Part shown: positions 6,668 through 14,216 of the stretch, piece after piece
Numbering within the stretch: position 1 is the first letter of the stretch
How the letters are laid out: every line of letters starts with the position of its first letter
NCBI GenBank assembly: GCA_014859785.1
Contig: JACUTP010000025.1
Location: forward strand, 1 to 16,238
DNA from: Candidatus Methanoperedentaceae archaeon
Lineage (GTDB): Archaea; Halobacteriota; Methanosarcinia; Methanosarcinales; Methanoperedenaceae
Reading direction: 5' to 3'
DNA length: 16,238 nucleotides
Made by a program: the position numbers and the translations under genes
Notes under the pieces: generated by a model
Databases searched by the model: none
The model's input: the letters and a program-made list of their open reading frames with translations, nothing else
Told to the model about the DNA's origin: nothing

Positions 6668-7528
6668 ATGAATATTACAGATACACTCTGGCAGTATATA
6701 AATAAGTATTATATCAGCGGTATCGTCAGTGACTCGTCCTACAATCCTGTTGACACTATCACTTACGGTATTTTACTCGGTATAAGTATTTTCGGGGTCT
6801 TAAAACTGCTGGAAAAACTGGATGTGGAAATAAACACGGCGTTTATAGTTTCCATAACACCGTATGTGCTTGCAGGCTCATCACTGCGGGTACTTGAGGA
6901 TTCAAACGTGTTCACACCCCCGTTACAGTTTCTCTTCATAACACCCATCATATACTTTTTCATGTTTGCTGTAACGGTTTCAGTTCTCGCACTTACAGTC
7001 ACTCTTGAAAATAAAGGGAAAATTAAGGACTACCGCTTGTTTTTCGGTGCTTTTGGTATAGCATGGACTGTATTTAATCTGGCGATGCTGCTTGTGGTGG
7101 GTGAAATCCAGAACCCCGCCCCTGCAACTTACATACTGGTTTTGGGTGTTGTATCAACGTATATAATATATCTGATTTCAAAAAAACAGGGTTTTTCACT
7201 TCTTACCGATAAACTTAACATATCCATCCTGTTAGCCCACATGCTGGATGCGTCTTCCACGTTTGTGGGTGTAAATTTTTTAGGGTATTATGAAAAACAT
7301 GTTGTTCCCACTTTTTTCATAAACCTTGCAGGAAATGTCACAGACTATCCTTCCATTGTCATGTTTCCCCTGAAACTGCTTGTATTCATACCGGTACTAT
7401 ACATGCTGGATTACAAATTCGACAACAAGAAGGAGAGAAAACTTATAGGGCTTATGAAACTAACTATACTGGTGCTCGGGCTTTCACCTGCCACAAGGAA
7501 CACTCTCCGTATATTAATGGGAGTATGA
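6668..7528 (+). CDS. DUF63 archaeal membrane protein
   Basis: A 286-residue polytopic membrane protein with about seven to eight hydrophobic segments. It matches the archaeal DUF63 family by length, hydrophobic profile and the region around residues 190-215, where LLAHMLDASSTFVGV is followed by GYYEKHVVP. DUF63 is of unknown function. The ATG at 6668 has AAGGT at 6657-6661 as a ribosome-binding site. The next gene starts two bases after its stop codon, so the two membrane proteins are very likely co-expressed. It diverges from egsA with an 11-bp gap, so its first codons double as egsA promoter DNA. No clear TATA box is visible for it inside egsA. Confidence 0.85.
   Translation: MNITDTLWQYINKYYISGIVSDSSYNPVDTITYGILLGISIFGVLKLLEKLDVEINTAFIVSITPYVLAGSSLRVLEDSNVFTPPLQFLFITPIIYFFMFAVTVSVLALTVTLENKGKIKDYRLFFGAFGIAWTVFNLAMLLVVGEIQNPAPATYILVLGVVSTYIIYLISKKQGFSLLTDKLNISILLAHMLDASSTFVGVNFLGYYEKHVVPTFFINLAGNVTDYPSIVMFPLKLLVFIPVLYMLDYKFDNKKERKLIGLMKLTILVLGLSPATRNTLRILMGV
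6695..6704 (-). promoter_or_regulatory. TATA box of egsA inside the DUF63 gene
   Basis: The minus strand reads TATTTATATA here, a strong archaeal TATA match. With initiation about 26 bases from its centre, the egsA transcript would begin near 6673, leaving a leader of roughly 17 bases. The element lies in codons 10-13 of the divergent DUF63 gene, as it must given the 11-bp gap between the two start codons. Confidence 0.5.
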
Positions 7529-7529
7529 C

Positions 7530-8117
7530 ATGAATCGTGATATCGAATACCTGTATTCATTAAGGAAATACATCTTTGCAATCACGGCTGTTTTTATTAT
7601 TTCGGTTGTAATCGGTGTATTCGCATCAATAAGAGACCCCGAATCCTCACTAAAATATTTCGAGGCATTTGGGGAATCTTTCGGATGGATAAAAGACCTG
7701 GATCCATTAGCCATAATGATGATTATTTTCCTGAATAACGCCCTGAAAAGCCTGGTGGCGCTTGTACTCGGCATCGGTCTGGGTATAATCCCGGTTGTTT
7801 TCATATCAGTTAACGGTATAATGCTTGGCATGATTGCTGACCTTGTTTTCAGGGAAATGGGCGCTGCTTTCGTACTGGCGGCACTTCTCCCGCACGGTAT
7901 CATAGAAATCCCCATGATACTGTTGAGCGCTGGTATCGGGCTCAGGCTCGGTCACATTATGTACTTATCGCTAAAGGGTGAGAGGACTGATTTGAAAAAT
8001 GAGTTAAAACAGGGTATCGGGTTTTTTATGAGAAGGATTGTCCCGCTGCTTCTCCTTGCAGCGGTTATTGAAACTTTTATTACGCCTCTTGTCATCAGCC
8101 TGTCTGTTTTGGGTTAG
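7530..8117 (+). CDS. SpoIIM-like (DUF95) membrane protein
   Basis: A 195-residue integral membrane protein of the stage II sporulation protein M / DUF95 family, with about five hydrophobic segments. The most typical part is LLPHGIIEIPMILLSAGIG around residues 119-137, preceded by the N-rich loop IIFLNNALKSL. Archaea do not sporulate, and the role of these homologues is unknown; in Bacillus SpoIIM is part of the DMP peptidoglycan machinery. The gene starts two bases after the DUF63 stop codon, with GGGAG inside that gene as ribosome-binding site, so the pair is a transcriptional unit. It converges on trpG, with a 178-bp AT-rich gap in which I see no gene. Confidence 0.88.
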   Translation: MNRDIEYLYSLRKYIFAITAVFIISVVIGVFASIRDPESSLKYFEAFGESFGWIKDLDPLAIMMIIFLNNALKSLVALVLGIGLGIIPVVFISVNGIMLGMIADLVFREMGAAFVLAALLPHGIIEIPMILLSAGIGLRLGHIMYLSLKGERTDLKNELKQGIGFFMRRIVPLLLLAAVIETFITPLVISLSVLG

Positions 8118-8283
8118 GGTTAATGTCCAGAGACCTGTCGGGTAAAAATAATAAATATTATTATATTGTAATAAAAAATACTATTTCGCTGGATTGCGGA
8201 ATTTATTCAATCTTCTATCATTTTGTATCATGAATTTACCCCAGAAAGTCAGTGGATATTAACACTAAGGATAAGACTTCCTG

Positions 8284-8292
8284 AGAAAAAAC
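8284..8292 (-). terminator. T-tract terminator after trpG
   Basis: The minus strand carries six consecutive T (complement of 8286-8291) four bases after the trpG stop codon, with no hairpin. This fits intrinsic archaeal termination at the end of the trp operon. Confidence 0.4.
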
Positions 8293-8295
8293 TGT

Positions 8296-8871
8296 TTATT
8301 TTCCCCGCGCCATCCTCAAAAAGTTCTCAACTATTCTCAACCCATCGGGCGTCAGCACAGACTCAGGATGGAACTGCAACCCGAATACCAGTCTTTCCCT
8401 GTGCCTTATACCCATGATAATCCCGTCTTCCGTCCTTGCCGTAACCTCAAGCACACCGGGAAGTTTTTCGACTGCAAGTGAATGGTACCTTCCACCGACA
8501 AGCGGGCTCGGAACACCCTCGTAGATACCCCTGCCGTCATGGATAACCTGTGCAGTCTTGCCGTGCACAGGTCCTGAAGGCGAATGTGTCACTGTCCCGC
8601 CAAAAGCTACCGTAATTGCCTGGTGACCCAGGCACACACCCAGAAGCGGGACGTTTGCAGTTTTAATAATCTCGATGCAGTTCCCGATATCACGCGCATT
8701 AAGGGGATGCCCCGGACCCGGCGAGATTACAATTGCATCAGGGTCAGTCTCTACAACTTCCTTAAGGGAAATTGTGTTGGGGACAACAATTGTGTCAGGC
8801 TCGAACACCGACACATAATCCACAAGGTTCCATACGAATGAATCCCTGTTGTTCACGAATAAAACCTTCAT
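8296..8871 (-). CDS. trpG: anthranilate synthase, glutamine amidotransferase subunit
   Basis: A 191-residue class I glutamine amidotransferase that releases ammonia from glutamine for anthranilate synthesis by TrpE. The catalytic triad is clear: C80 in GVCLGHQ, H168 and E170 in LQFHPES. The oxyanion-hole motif PGPGHP is at 51-56, and HGKT (103-106) marks the TrpG/PabA class. Length is normal for a free-standing subunit. It is the last gene of the trp operon: its ATG overlaps the trpE stop codon in an ATGA junction, and a perfect AGGAGGTG ribosome-binding site lies inside the end of trpE, so translation is coupled and the subunits can be made in equal amounts. Assignment to tryptophan rather than folate synthesis rests on the neighbours. 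Confidence 0.96.
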   Translation of the reverse strand: MKVLFVNNRDSFVWNLVDYVSVFEPDTIVVPNTISLKEVVETDPDAIVISPGPGHPLNARDIGNCIEIIKTANVPLLGVCLGHQAITVAFGGTVTHSPSGPVHGKTAQVIHDGRGIYEGVPSPLVGGRYHSLAVEKLPGVLEVTARTEDGIIMGIRHRERLVFGLQFHPESVLTPDGLRIVENFLRMARGK

Positions 8872-10394
8872 TTTGCACCTCCTATGGCTTTAATCATGGC
8901 AGCCATCTTGCGCTCGGTTTCGTGATACTCATACTCAGGGTCAGAATCCGCAACTATACCTGCGCCAGCTTGCACGAGCGCCTTATTCCCATTCTTGATA
9001 ATAGTCCGTATCACGATTGCAAAATCCGCATCCCCGTTCCATGAGTAGTAGCCCACGCCTCCGCCGTATATTCCCCGTGCGCTTTTCTCAAGGTCGTGTA
9101 TAATTTCCATGGCGCGTATCTTGGGCGCGCCTGAGAGTGTGCCTGCCGGGAAGATGGCGCGCGTTGCATCGAACTGGTCGCATTCGTCACGGAGCATTCC
9201 CGATACCGTACTTTCGATATGCTGGACATGGGAATATTTTAGCACCGACATGAAATCATCTACCTTTACAGTGCCGCCTTTTGAGACCATCCTCACATCG
9301 TTGCGCCCGAGGTCAACAAGCATAACATGCTCTGCGCGCTCTTTTTTGTCATCGAGCATCTCTTGTGCGTACTTTTCGTCTTCATCCGCAGACTTGCCGC
9401 GCGGGCATGTGCCTGCAATCGGGTTGGTGATGACCTTCCTGTTATGCACTGAAAGCAGGGTTTCAGGGCTTGCGCCGATAATGCTCGTGCCGTTAAACTC
9501 GAAAAGGTACATGTAAGGGCTGGGGTTCATCCTGCGCAGGGCTGTGTACAGTTCAAGAGGTGTCTGTTCTGTTGTAATCTCGTATCGCCGCGAGAGAACA
9601 ACCTGGAATATATCACCGTCTATGATATGCTGTTTTGCTTTCCTGACAGCATCCTCGTACACATCCTGTTCCATGTTGCAGGTTATTCTGCCGGGTTTGT
9701 TAGTCTGGAATTTCGCCGGTTTTGCAGATTCAACAAAGGATGCGAACCGTTCCACATCATCCATGGCCTTCCTGTAAACATCTGCGGGAGCGTCACCTTC
9801 AAGGACAAAAGGTGTCATGACAATGAAAGTTTCATCTGTCATGTGGTCGAAAACAACAGTTCGTGTCGTTAGTGCAAACTGGGCATCAGGTGTTTCACCT
9901 GTTCTTTCCCCGATATCCAGCCAGCAGTCATACACCATGTCATAGGCACAGAACCCGATGGCTCCACCTGTGAATGTCTGCCTGTCAAAACCCTTCCCGA
10001 TATATTTTACACCTGATGCCGCAAAAGCAGAACGTACAGCATCCATTGTATCGAAACCGTCTTTAATCCGCCCGCCTGCGCCGTTTTTGATGTCGCATAC
10101 TTTTGAAAGCGAGGACTCGATAAAGCCTGTCAGGTTTGTACGGTACTTGTAATCAAGGGTTACATTGCGGTTTTTCACGGTAAAGATAGCATCAGGGTCA
10201 GAACCCACAAACGAGAACCTGGCATGTCTTTTTTCTTTCTCAACCGATTCAAGGAGATACGTGCAGTCATTATCCAGTGATGCATAAAGGTCAAGCGGCG
10301 AACAGTCCACGTTAACCTTTGCCATCAACTGGATGATAACAGGTCTTTCCTGTGCCAGTTTTACAAATTCCTCTTCTGTTATGTCAAATTCCAT
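8868..10394 (-). CDS. trpE: anthranilate synthase component I
   Basis: A 508-residue anthranilate synthase large subunit, converting chorismate plus ammonia to anthranilate and pyruvate. The chorismate-binding domain shows MNPSPYMYLF (289-298), IAGTCPRG (326-333), HVMLVDLGRND (356-366) and PAGTLSGAPK (416-425), with a C-terminal AGAGIVADSDPEYE segment. The N-terminal LLES at 47-50, followed by a basic segment, is the tryptophan-binding motif of feedback-inhibited enzymes, so the enzyme is probably inhibited by tryptophan. That motif, and the adjacent trpG, also separate it from PabB. The gene overlaps the end of trpF by 11 bases and trpG by four. The ribosome-binding site (AGGAA, rather far upstream) is weak, which suggests coupling to trpF translation. 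Confidence 0.96.
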   Translation of the reverse strand: MEFDITEEEFVKLAQERPVIIQLMAKVNVDCSPLDLYASLDNDCTYLLESVEKEKRHARFSFVGSDPDAIFTVKNRNVTLDYKYRTNLTGFIESSLSKVCDIKNGAGGRIKDGFDTMDAVRSAFAASGVKYIGKGFDRQTFTGGAIGFCAYDMVYDCWLDIGERTGETPDAQFALTTRTVVFDHMTDETFIVMTPFVLEGDAPADVYRKAMDDVERFASFVESAKPAKFQTNKPGRITCNMEQDVYEDAVRKAKQHIIDGDIFQVVLSRRYEITTEQTPLELYTALRRMNPSPYMYLFEFNGTSIIGASPETLLSVHNRKVITNPIAGTCPRGKSADEDEKYAQEMLDDKKERAEHVMLVDLGRNDVRMVSKGGTVKVDDFMSVLKYSHVQHIESTVSGMLRDECDQFDATRAIFPAGTLSGAPKIRAMEIIHDLEKSARGIYGGGVGYYSWNGDADFAIVIRTIIKNGNKALVQAGAGIVADSDPEYEYHETERKMAAMIKAIGGAK

Positions 10395-11034
10395 GTATTT
10401 TTGCGTTCCTGGTAAATTCCGTTACTTTCTGTTCGTCTTTTATCCCGCCAGTTTCAACTCCTGAGGCGGTATCAACAGCGTAAGGGCGCACAGTTTTCAC
10501 GGCTTCCCCGACGTTTTCGGGAATAAGACCCCCTGCAAGTATGATTGGGATGGGTGAGCGCCTGACAACCACGGCGCTAACATCCCAGTTATGCGTAACA
10601 CCCGTACCGCCCGTTTTACCGCCAAGTGCCGTATCAAGGAGAACCGCATCTGCTGTCCCTTCCAGTTCATTTACCTTTTTTACAAGCGCTTCGGGGTCGG
10701 AGTCCTGCGATACTTTCAGGGTTTTTATTAGCTTGATTCCGCTTTCTTTAATTATCTTAAGTTCTGAGAGTGACATGTCATTGTGCACCTGGACAGCAGA
10801 CGGTTTTGCCTTGCCTATCATTTCAAGGGCATGGTCAGCATCCTGTGGCATGATAACCATCACGGATGTCACGAAAACCGGTACTTTTGAAATAAGGCTG
10901 GCAGCAAGTTCAAGACTTATTTTTCGTGGTGTTTCTACTGGTACGTCCGTGATGAACCCAACAGCATCCGCCCCTGCATCCAGTGCAAGTGAAAGCTCAC
11001 TTTCTGACTTAATCCCGCAGATTTTAACTTTCAT
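10384..11034 (-). CDS. trpF: phosphoribosylanthranilate isomerase
   Basis: A 216-residue TIM-barrel enzyme that isomerises N-(5'-phosphoribosyl)anthranilate to CdRP. The first strand MKVKICGIK holds the catalytic base C6, and D134 in VLLDTALGGKTGGTG is the expected general acid. Phosphate-binding loops are LAGGLIPENV (167-176) and VDTASGVETGGIKD (188-201). I start it at the ATG at 11034 because MKVKICGI is the normal family N-terminus; an in-frame TTG at 11070 would add 12 atypical residues overlapping trpD. No Shine-Dalgarno sequence precedes the ATG. Instead the strand reads CACCTCCT, the complement of one, so translation probably relies on coupling to trpD, whose stop codon is 19 bases upstream. 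It overlaps trpE by 11 bases. Confidence 0.94.
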   Translation of the reverse strand: MKVKICGIKSESELSLALDAGADAVGFITDVPVETPRKISLELAASLISKVPVFVTSVMVIMPQDADHALEMIGKAKPSAVQVHNDMSLSELKIIKESGIKLIKTLKVSQDSDPEALVKKVNELEGTADAVLLDTALGGKTGGTGVTHNWDVSAVVVRRSPIPIILAGGLIPENVGEAVKTVRPYAVDTASGVETGGIKDEQKVTEFTRNAKIHGI

Positions 11035-11053
11035 AGGAGGTGCCTTTATTGTT

Positions 11054-12082
11054 TTATAAAAACAGTGCAAGCTTTTCCGGGTCGCCCGCTTTTTTTACGA
11101 ACTCTTCCAGTTTGTTAAGAGCTGCGCCGCTGTCGATAGATTCATTTGCAATCGCTATCCCTGAAACCAGGTTCTCTGCCTTCCCGCTTACATACAGCGC
11201 TGCACCCGCGTTTATGGCGACTATATCGCGTTTTGCTCCTGCCTTGCCTTTCAGGATGTCAACAATATCACGGGCGTTTTCCTGGGGTGTGCCGCCCCTA
11301 ATGTCCTCAATTGAGGCGCGCTTTACTCCGAGTTTTTCAGGTGTAAGTGTATAAGTTAAGACTTTGCCGCAGTTGAGTTCCGCAACCGTTGTTTCCCCGA
11401 TGTTTGATATTTCATCCAACCCGCTTCCATGCACCACAAGTGCTTTTTCAGTGCCAAGCAGGTTCAGTACGTTTGCCATCAGGACGCATAACGCGCTGTC
11501 AAAGACGCCTATAACCTGCGCCTTTGCGTTTGCGGGATTTGTGAGAGGACCGAGGATGTTAAATACAGTCCTGAAACCCAGTTCTTTCCTTATCTGCCCC
11601 ACGCGTTTCATTGAAGGATGGAATATCGGTGCGAGCATGAACCCGATTCCTGCATCCTGGATGCTTTTTTCAACAAGCGAAGGAGACAGGTCTATCTTGA
11701 TTCCGAGTTCCTCAAGCACGTTTGCACTGCCTGACCTGGATGTGATTGAGTAGTTGCCGTGCTTTGCCACAGGTACGCCTGCGCCTGCTGTGACAATAGC
11801 TGCTGCTGTGCTGACGTTTATGGTTCCTGAGGCGTCACCGCCTGTGCCGCATGTATCCACGAGTGTTCCTTTGACTCTGGGGTTGATGATGTTTGCAGCT
11901 TTTTTCATGCCGCGGGCAAGTCCTGCTATCTCTTCAGGGGATTCGCCTTTTATCTTAAGTGCGGTCAGGAATGCGGAAATCCGGGCATCCGATGCCTCAG
12001 TGAAGAGCCTGGTCATGGCATTTTCAGCTTCATCCACGGTAAGGCTCTGGTTCTGGACGAGTTTGAGTATATAATCTTTCAT
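11054..12082 (-). CDS. trpD: anthranilate phosphoribosyltransferase
   Basis: A 342-residue anthranilate phosphoribosyltransferase that joins anthranilate to PRPP. The PRPP and metal motif DTCGTGGD is at about 76-83, followed by NVSTAAAIV, KHGNYSITSRSGSANVLEEL and the family hallmark FNILGPLTNPA. Length is normal and it is free-standing, not fused to TrpG. The ATG at 12082 is chosen over a GTG three codons earlier (12091), because GTGA sits just upstream as a partial ribosome-binding site and MKDYILKLV is a typical start. It is the first gene of the trpDFEG operon, with a strong TATA box and an array of TGTACA boxes directly upstream. No trpC, trpB or trpA follows in the window. Confidence 0.96.
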   Translation of the reverse strand: MKDYILKLVQNQSLTVDEAENAMTRLFTEASDARISAFLTALKIKGESPEEIAGLARGMKKAANIINPRVKGTLVDTCGTGGDASGTINVSTAAAIVTAGAGVPVAKHGNYSITSRSGSANVLEELGIKIDLSPSLVEKSIQDAGIGFMLAPIFHPSMKRVGQIRKELGFRTVFNILGPLTNPANAKAQVIGVFDSALCVLMANVLNLLGTEKALVVHGSGLDEISNIGETTVAELNCGKVLTYTLTPEKLGVKRASIEDIRGGTPQENARDIVDILKGKAGAKRDIVAINAGAALYVSGKAENLVSGIAIANESIDSGAALNKLEEFVKKAGDPEKLALFL

Positions 12083-12091
12083 AACAATCAC

Positions 12092-12127
12092 TGTACAATA
12101 ATGTACATTTATGTATAAATGAGTACA
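12092..12127 (-). promoter_or_regulatory. four phased TRP boxes (candidate TrpY operator)
   Basis: Four TGTACA-like hexamers begin at 12092 (TGTACA), 12102 (TGTACA), 12112 (TGTATA) and 12122 (AGTACA). The starts are exactly 10 bp apart, so all four face the same side of the helix. They run from the base next to the trpD TATA box, across the expected start site near 12107, to within 10 bases of the trpD ATG. TGTACA is the established TRP-box consensus bound by the repressor TrpY in Methanothermobacter thermautotrophicus, where it represses the trp operon when tryptophan is plentiful. Repression here is inferred from that sequence match and the placement over the initiation site. No trpY gene lies in the window. 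Confidence 0.8.
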
Positions 12128-12138
12128 TTTTATATAAA
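12128..12138 (-). promoter_or_regulatory. TATA box of the trp operon
   Basis: The minus strand reads TTTATATAAAA, an excellent archaeal TATA box, centred about 50 bases before the trpD ATG. Initiation would fall near 12107, inside the second TRP box, giving a leader of about 25 bases. Confidence 0.7.
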
Positions 12139-12164
12139 GGTTATGGGTATTTTGAAGCGAAAAA

Positions 12165-12172
12165 TTATAAAT
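12165..12172 (+). promoter_or_regulatory. TATA box of the lipoprotein hydrolase gene
   Basis: TTATAAAT lies 34-41 bases before the ATG at 12206, preceded by an A-rich stretch. Initiation near 12193 would give a short leader that just holds the GGGGGA ribosome-binding site at 12195-12200. The box is about 35 bp from the divergent trp TATA box, so factors bound at the two promoters may affect each other. Confidence 0.5.
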
Positions 12173-12205
12173 GGCATAAACAATAATTCATGACGGGGGA
12201 TAAGT

Positions 12206-13117
12206 ATGAATAAAAATACTGGAAACTTAATAGCCATATTATTAATCGCTTTGGTTGTGCTTTTCACAGGATGTGCAGGAGAAGAAGACACCACTCCGGA
12301 AGCAACACCGGTATCAACACCCACGCCAGAGGAAACGGTTTCAACTCCAACCGGTCATGAACAGGCAGGAGAACCCAATGAGAGCTATCCCGGACTTGCG
12401 GACATTTTTGACAAGAAGTCAGGTATAGAGGTCATAACAGGTAGTGTCCAGATCGAACGGGAAGGCATTATGCTTTCAGGTTTCCTGGTGCAACCTTCAA
12501 TTTCTGGCAGGTATCCCGGGATTATAATGATCCATGAATGGTGGGGATTAAACGAACAGGTTAAAAGCATGGCTGACATACTGGCACGTGAGGGATATGT
12601 GGTTCTGGCTGTTGACCTGTTTGATGGAAATGTTGCAACAACGATTGAAGGTGCACAGGCCAATCTGAGGGAAAATCCTGACGAGGAAACACTCCCTAAA
12701 ATGCAGGCAGGTTTGGAATATCTTCGCGAACTTCCAGACGTTGACCCTATGAATATCGCTTCACTGGGCTGGTGTTACGGCGGTGGTCAATCATTCCTGC
12801 TTGGTATCAATGAAGACCTCAATGCAACAGTGATATACTACGGCAGGATTTCGACAGATACGTCTGATCTAATTGAACTGAGGGAACCGGTTCTGGGGAT
12901 ATTCGGAGCCGAGGATACAAGCATTCCGGTTGACGATGTTCGCGAATTTGAAAGACTCTTGAAAGCGCAGGGGACGAGTGCTGATATCTACATATATGAA
13001 GGAGCAGGTCATGCTTTTGCAAACCCCACAAATACCGGGGCTTTTCGAAAAGTGCAAGCTATTGATGCCTGGAATAAGACCATTGATTTCCTGAATCTTA
13101 ACTTGAAGGTGGTTTAA
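12206..13117 (+). CDS. lipoprotein of the dienelactone hydrolase family
   Basis: A 303-residue alpha/beta hydrolase with an exported lipoprotein N-terminus. Residues 1-22 form a signal peptide ending in LFTGC, whose C23 would be lipidated. A threonine-, proline- and glutamate-rich linker (about 25-60) follows, then the hydrolase domain. The dienelactone hydrolase features are MIHEWWGLN (108-116, with E111), the nucleophile C190 in GWCYGGG, D237 in FGAEDTSIP and H269 in GAGHAF, a Cys-Asp-His triad. The product is probably tethered outside the cytoplasmic membrane and hydrolyses an ester or lactone; the substrate is unknown. It has a good GGGGGA ribosome-binding site. It diverges from trpD and converges on purM with one base between stop codons. 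Confidence 0.9.
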   Translation: MNKNTGNLIAILLIALVVLFTGCAGEEDTTPEATPVSTPTPEETVSTPTGHEQAGEPNESYPGLADIFDKKSGIEVITGSVQIEREGIMLSGFLVQPSISGRYPGIIMIHEWWGLNEQVKSMADILAREGYVVLAVDLFDGNVATTIEGAQANLRENPDEETLPKMQAGLEYLRELPDVDPMNIASLGWCYGGGQSFLLGINEDLNATVIYYGRISTDTSDLIELREPVLGIFGAEDTSIPVDDVREFERLLKAQGTSADIYIYEGAGHAFANPTNTGAFRKVQAIDAWNKTIDFLNLNLKVV

Positions 13118-13118
13118 A

Positions 13119-14111
13119 TTATATTATCTCCATCCCCTTAACAAAAATCCCCTCATCAATAATCTTACCCACAATCTTCCCACCCAGCATCTTTGCAGCC
13201 TCGGGTGCCTCCTCGCGGGGAAGGACTGCCAAAAATCCCATCCCCATATTAAACGTCCTGTACATCTCAAGGTTTTCCACACCCCCTTCTTCCTGAAGGA
13301 ACCTGAATATCGGCTGTGGCTCAAGCGGGTCACTGAAATCAAACCCGTATTCTGTTACCCTGTGGAGTTTCAACAGCCCACTACCTGTAATGTGTGCCAG
13401 CCCGTGTATATCGAATTTTTCCACGGCATCAAGAATGCCAATATATATCGTTGTCGGGATAAGCAATTCATCTCCGATTGTCGTATTCATGTTGTAAGGG
13501 AACGGGTCATTGTAGGAATATGGCGATTCTTCAATAATCCTGCGGACAAGCGTATACCCGTTGCTGTGAACACCACTTGACGGAATGCCAACGACCGCAT
13601 CACCGATTTCTATACGCCCACCTGTTATTATCCTGTCCTTTTTTATAATCCCGAGACTTGTTCCTGCAAGGTCAAACCCTTTAACTATATCAGGCAGGGT
13701 TGCAGTCTCACCGCCTACTATGGAACTCCTTGAAATCTCAGCACCCCTTGCCAGCCCCTCTCCTATCTGCCCCATGATCTCGTCGTTTGCCTCATCTATT
13801 GCTATATAATCAACGAACGCAACAGGCTCGATACCCATTGCAAGAAGGTCATTCACATTCATGGCAATGCAGTCAATCCCGATAGTATTCCATCGTTTCA
13901 TCTCGTTTGCAATAAGAATCTTTGAACCCACACCGTCGGTTGTAAGTGCAAGGGCATACTCCCCAAAATCGATGAGACCTGCATAATGCCCCACCTCTGA
14001 AAGTGGTGCACCCAATCCTTTCCTTTTAAATATAAGCTTCTCAGAAAGAGCTTTTATCGCTTTATTTTCCCTGGTAATATTTACACCGGATTTTGCGTAT
14101 GTTAATGCCAT
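13119..14111 (-). CDS. purM: phosphoribosylformylglycinamidine cyclo-ligase (AIR synthetase)
   Basis: A 330-residue AIR synthetase, which closes the imidazole ring in purine synthesis by turning FGAM and ATP into AIR. It is a PurM/PurL superfamily protein with DGVGSK at 59-64, the metal-binding CIAMNVNDLL at 81-90, GGETATLPD at 133-141 and SSGVHSNGYTL at 178-188. The C-terminal half holds HITGSGLLKL and NMGMGFL. Length is normal. The ATG at 14111 has no clear ribosome-binding site, and a TATA-like TTTATG about 23-29 bases upstream would allow a leaderless mRNA. Two overlapping inverted repeats lie 50-105 bases before the start. No other pur gene is nearby. Confidence 0.96.
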   Translation of the reverse strand: MALTYAKSGVNITRENKAIKALSEKLIFKRKGLGAPLSEVGHYAGLIDFGEYALALTTDGVGSKILIANEMKRWNTIGIDCIAMNVNDLLAMGIEPVAFVDYIAIDEANDEIMGQIGEGLARGAEISRSSIVGGETATLPDIVKGFDLAGTSLGIIKKDRIITGGRIEIGDAVVGIPSSGVHSNGYTLVRRIIEESPYSYNDPFPYNMNTTIGDELLIPTTIYIGILDAVEKFDIHGLAHITGSGLLKLHRVTEYGFDFSDPLEPQPIFRFLQEEGGVENLEMYRTFNMGMGFLAVLPREEAPEAAKMLGGKIVGKIIDEGIFVKGMEII

Positions 14112-14160
14112 GTAATTCTAAATAATATTGATGGCATAAAGATTTTATGAAAAAATGAGG

Positions 14161-14216
14161 AGGCAGGCTTATGAGAGGTTGGGATTCCAAAAATACAGCC
14201 TGCCTGACCCTCAGGC
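14161..14216. repeat. two overlapping, mutually exclusive inverted repeats upstream of purM
   Basis: AGGCAGGCT (14161-14169) and AGCCTGCCT (14197-14205) form a perfect 9-bp inverted repeat with a 27-base loop. GCCTGA (14202-14207) and TCAGGC (14211-14216) form a perfect 6-bp hairpin with a three-base loop. Bases 14202-14205 belong to both, so only one stem can form at a time. Read on the minus strand the long stem is followed by CCTCATTTTTTC, a terminator-like arrangement 40-50 bases before purM. It could be an attenuator, a terminator for DHH-gene transcripts, or a DNA-level site. Confidence 0.6.

Noticed and set aside
8109..8121. GGGTTAGGGTTA, telomere-like repeat
   Set aside because: Only two units, spanning the end of the SpoIIM-like gene; no array or linear end.
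8123..8233. 36-codon plus-strand frame after the SpoIIM-like gene
   Set aside because: No clear ribosome-binding site, AT-rich low-complexity start, and no motif; I treat the 178-bp gap as non-coding.
11035..11070. TTG-started, 12-residue longer version of TrpF
   Set aside because: MKVKICGI is the conserved N-terminus of the family; the added residues lie inside the end of trpD and have no good ribosome-binding site.
11364..12074. Plus-strand open frames of 129 and 106 codons
   Set aside because: Both are antisense to trpD and show no protein motifs of their own.
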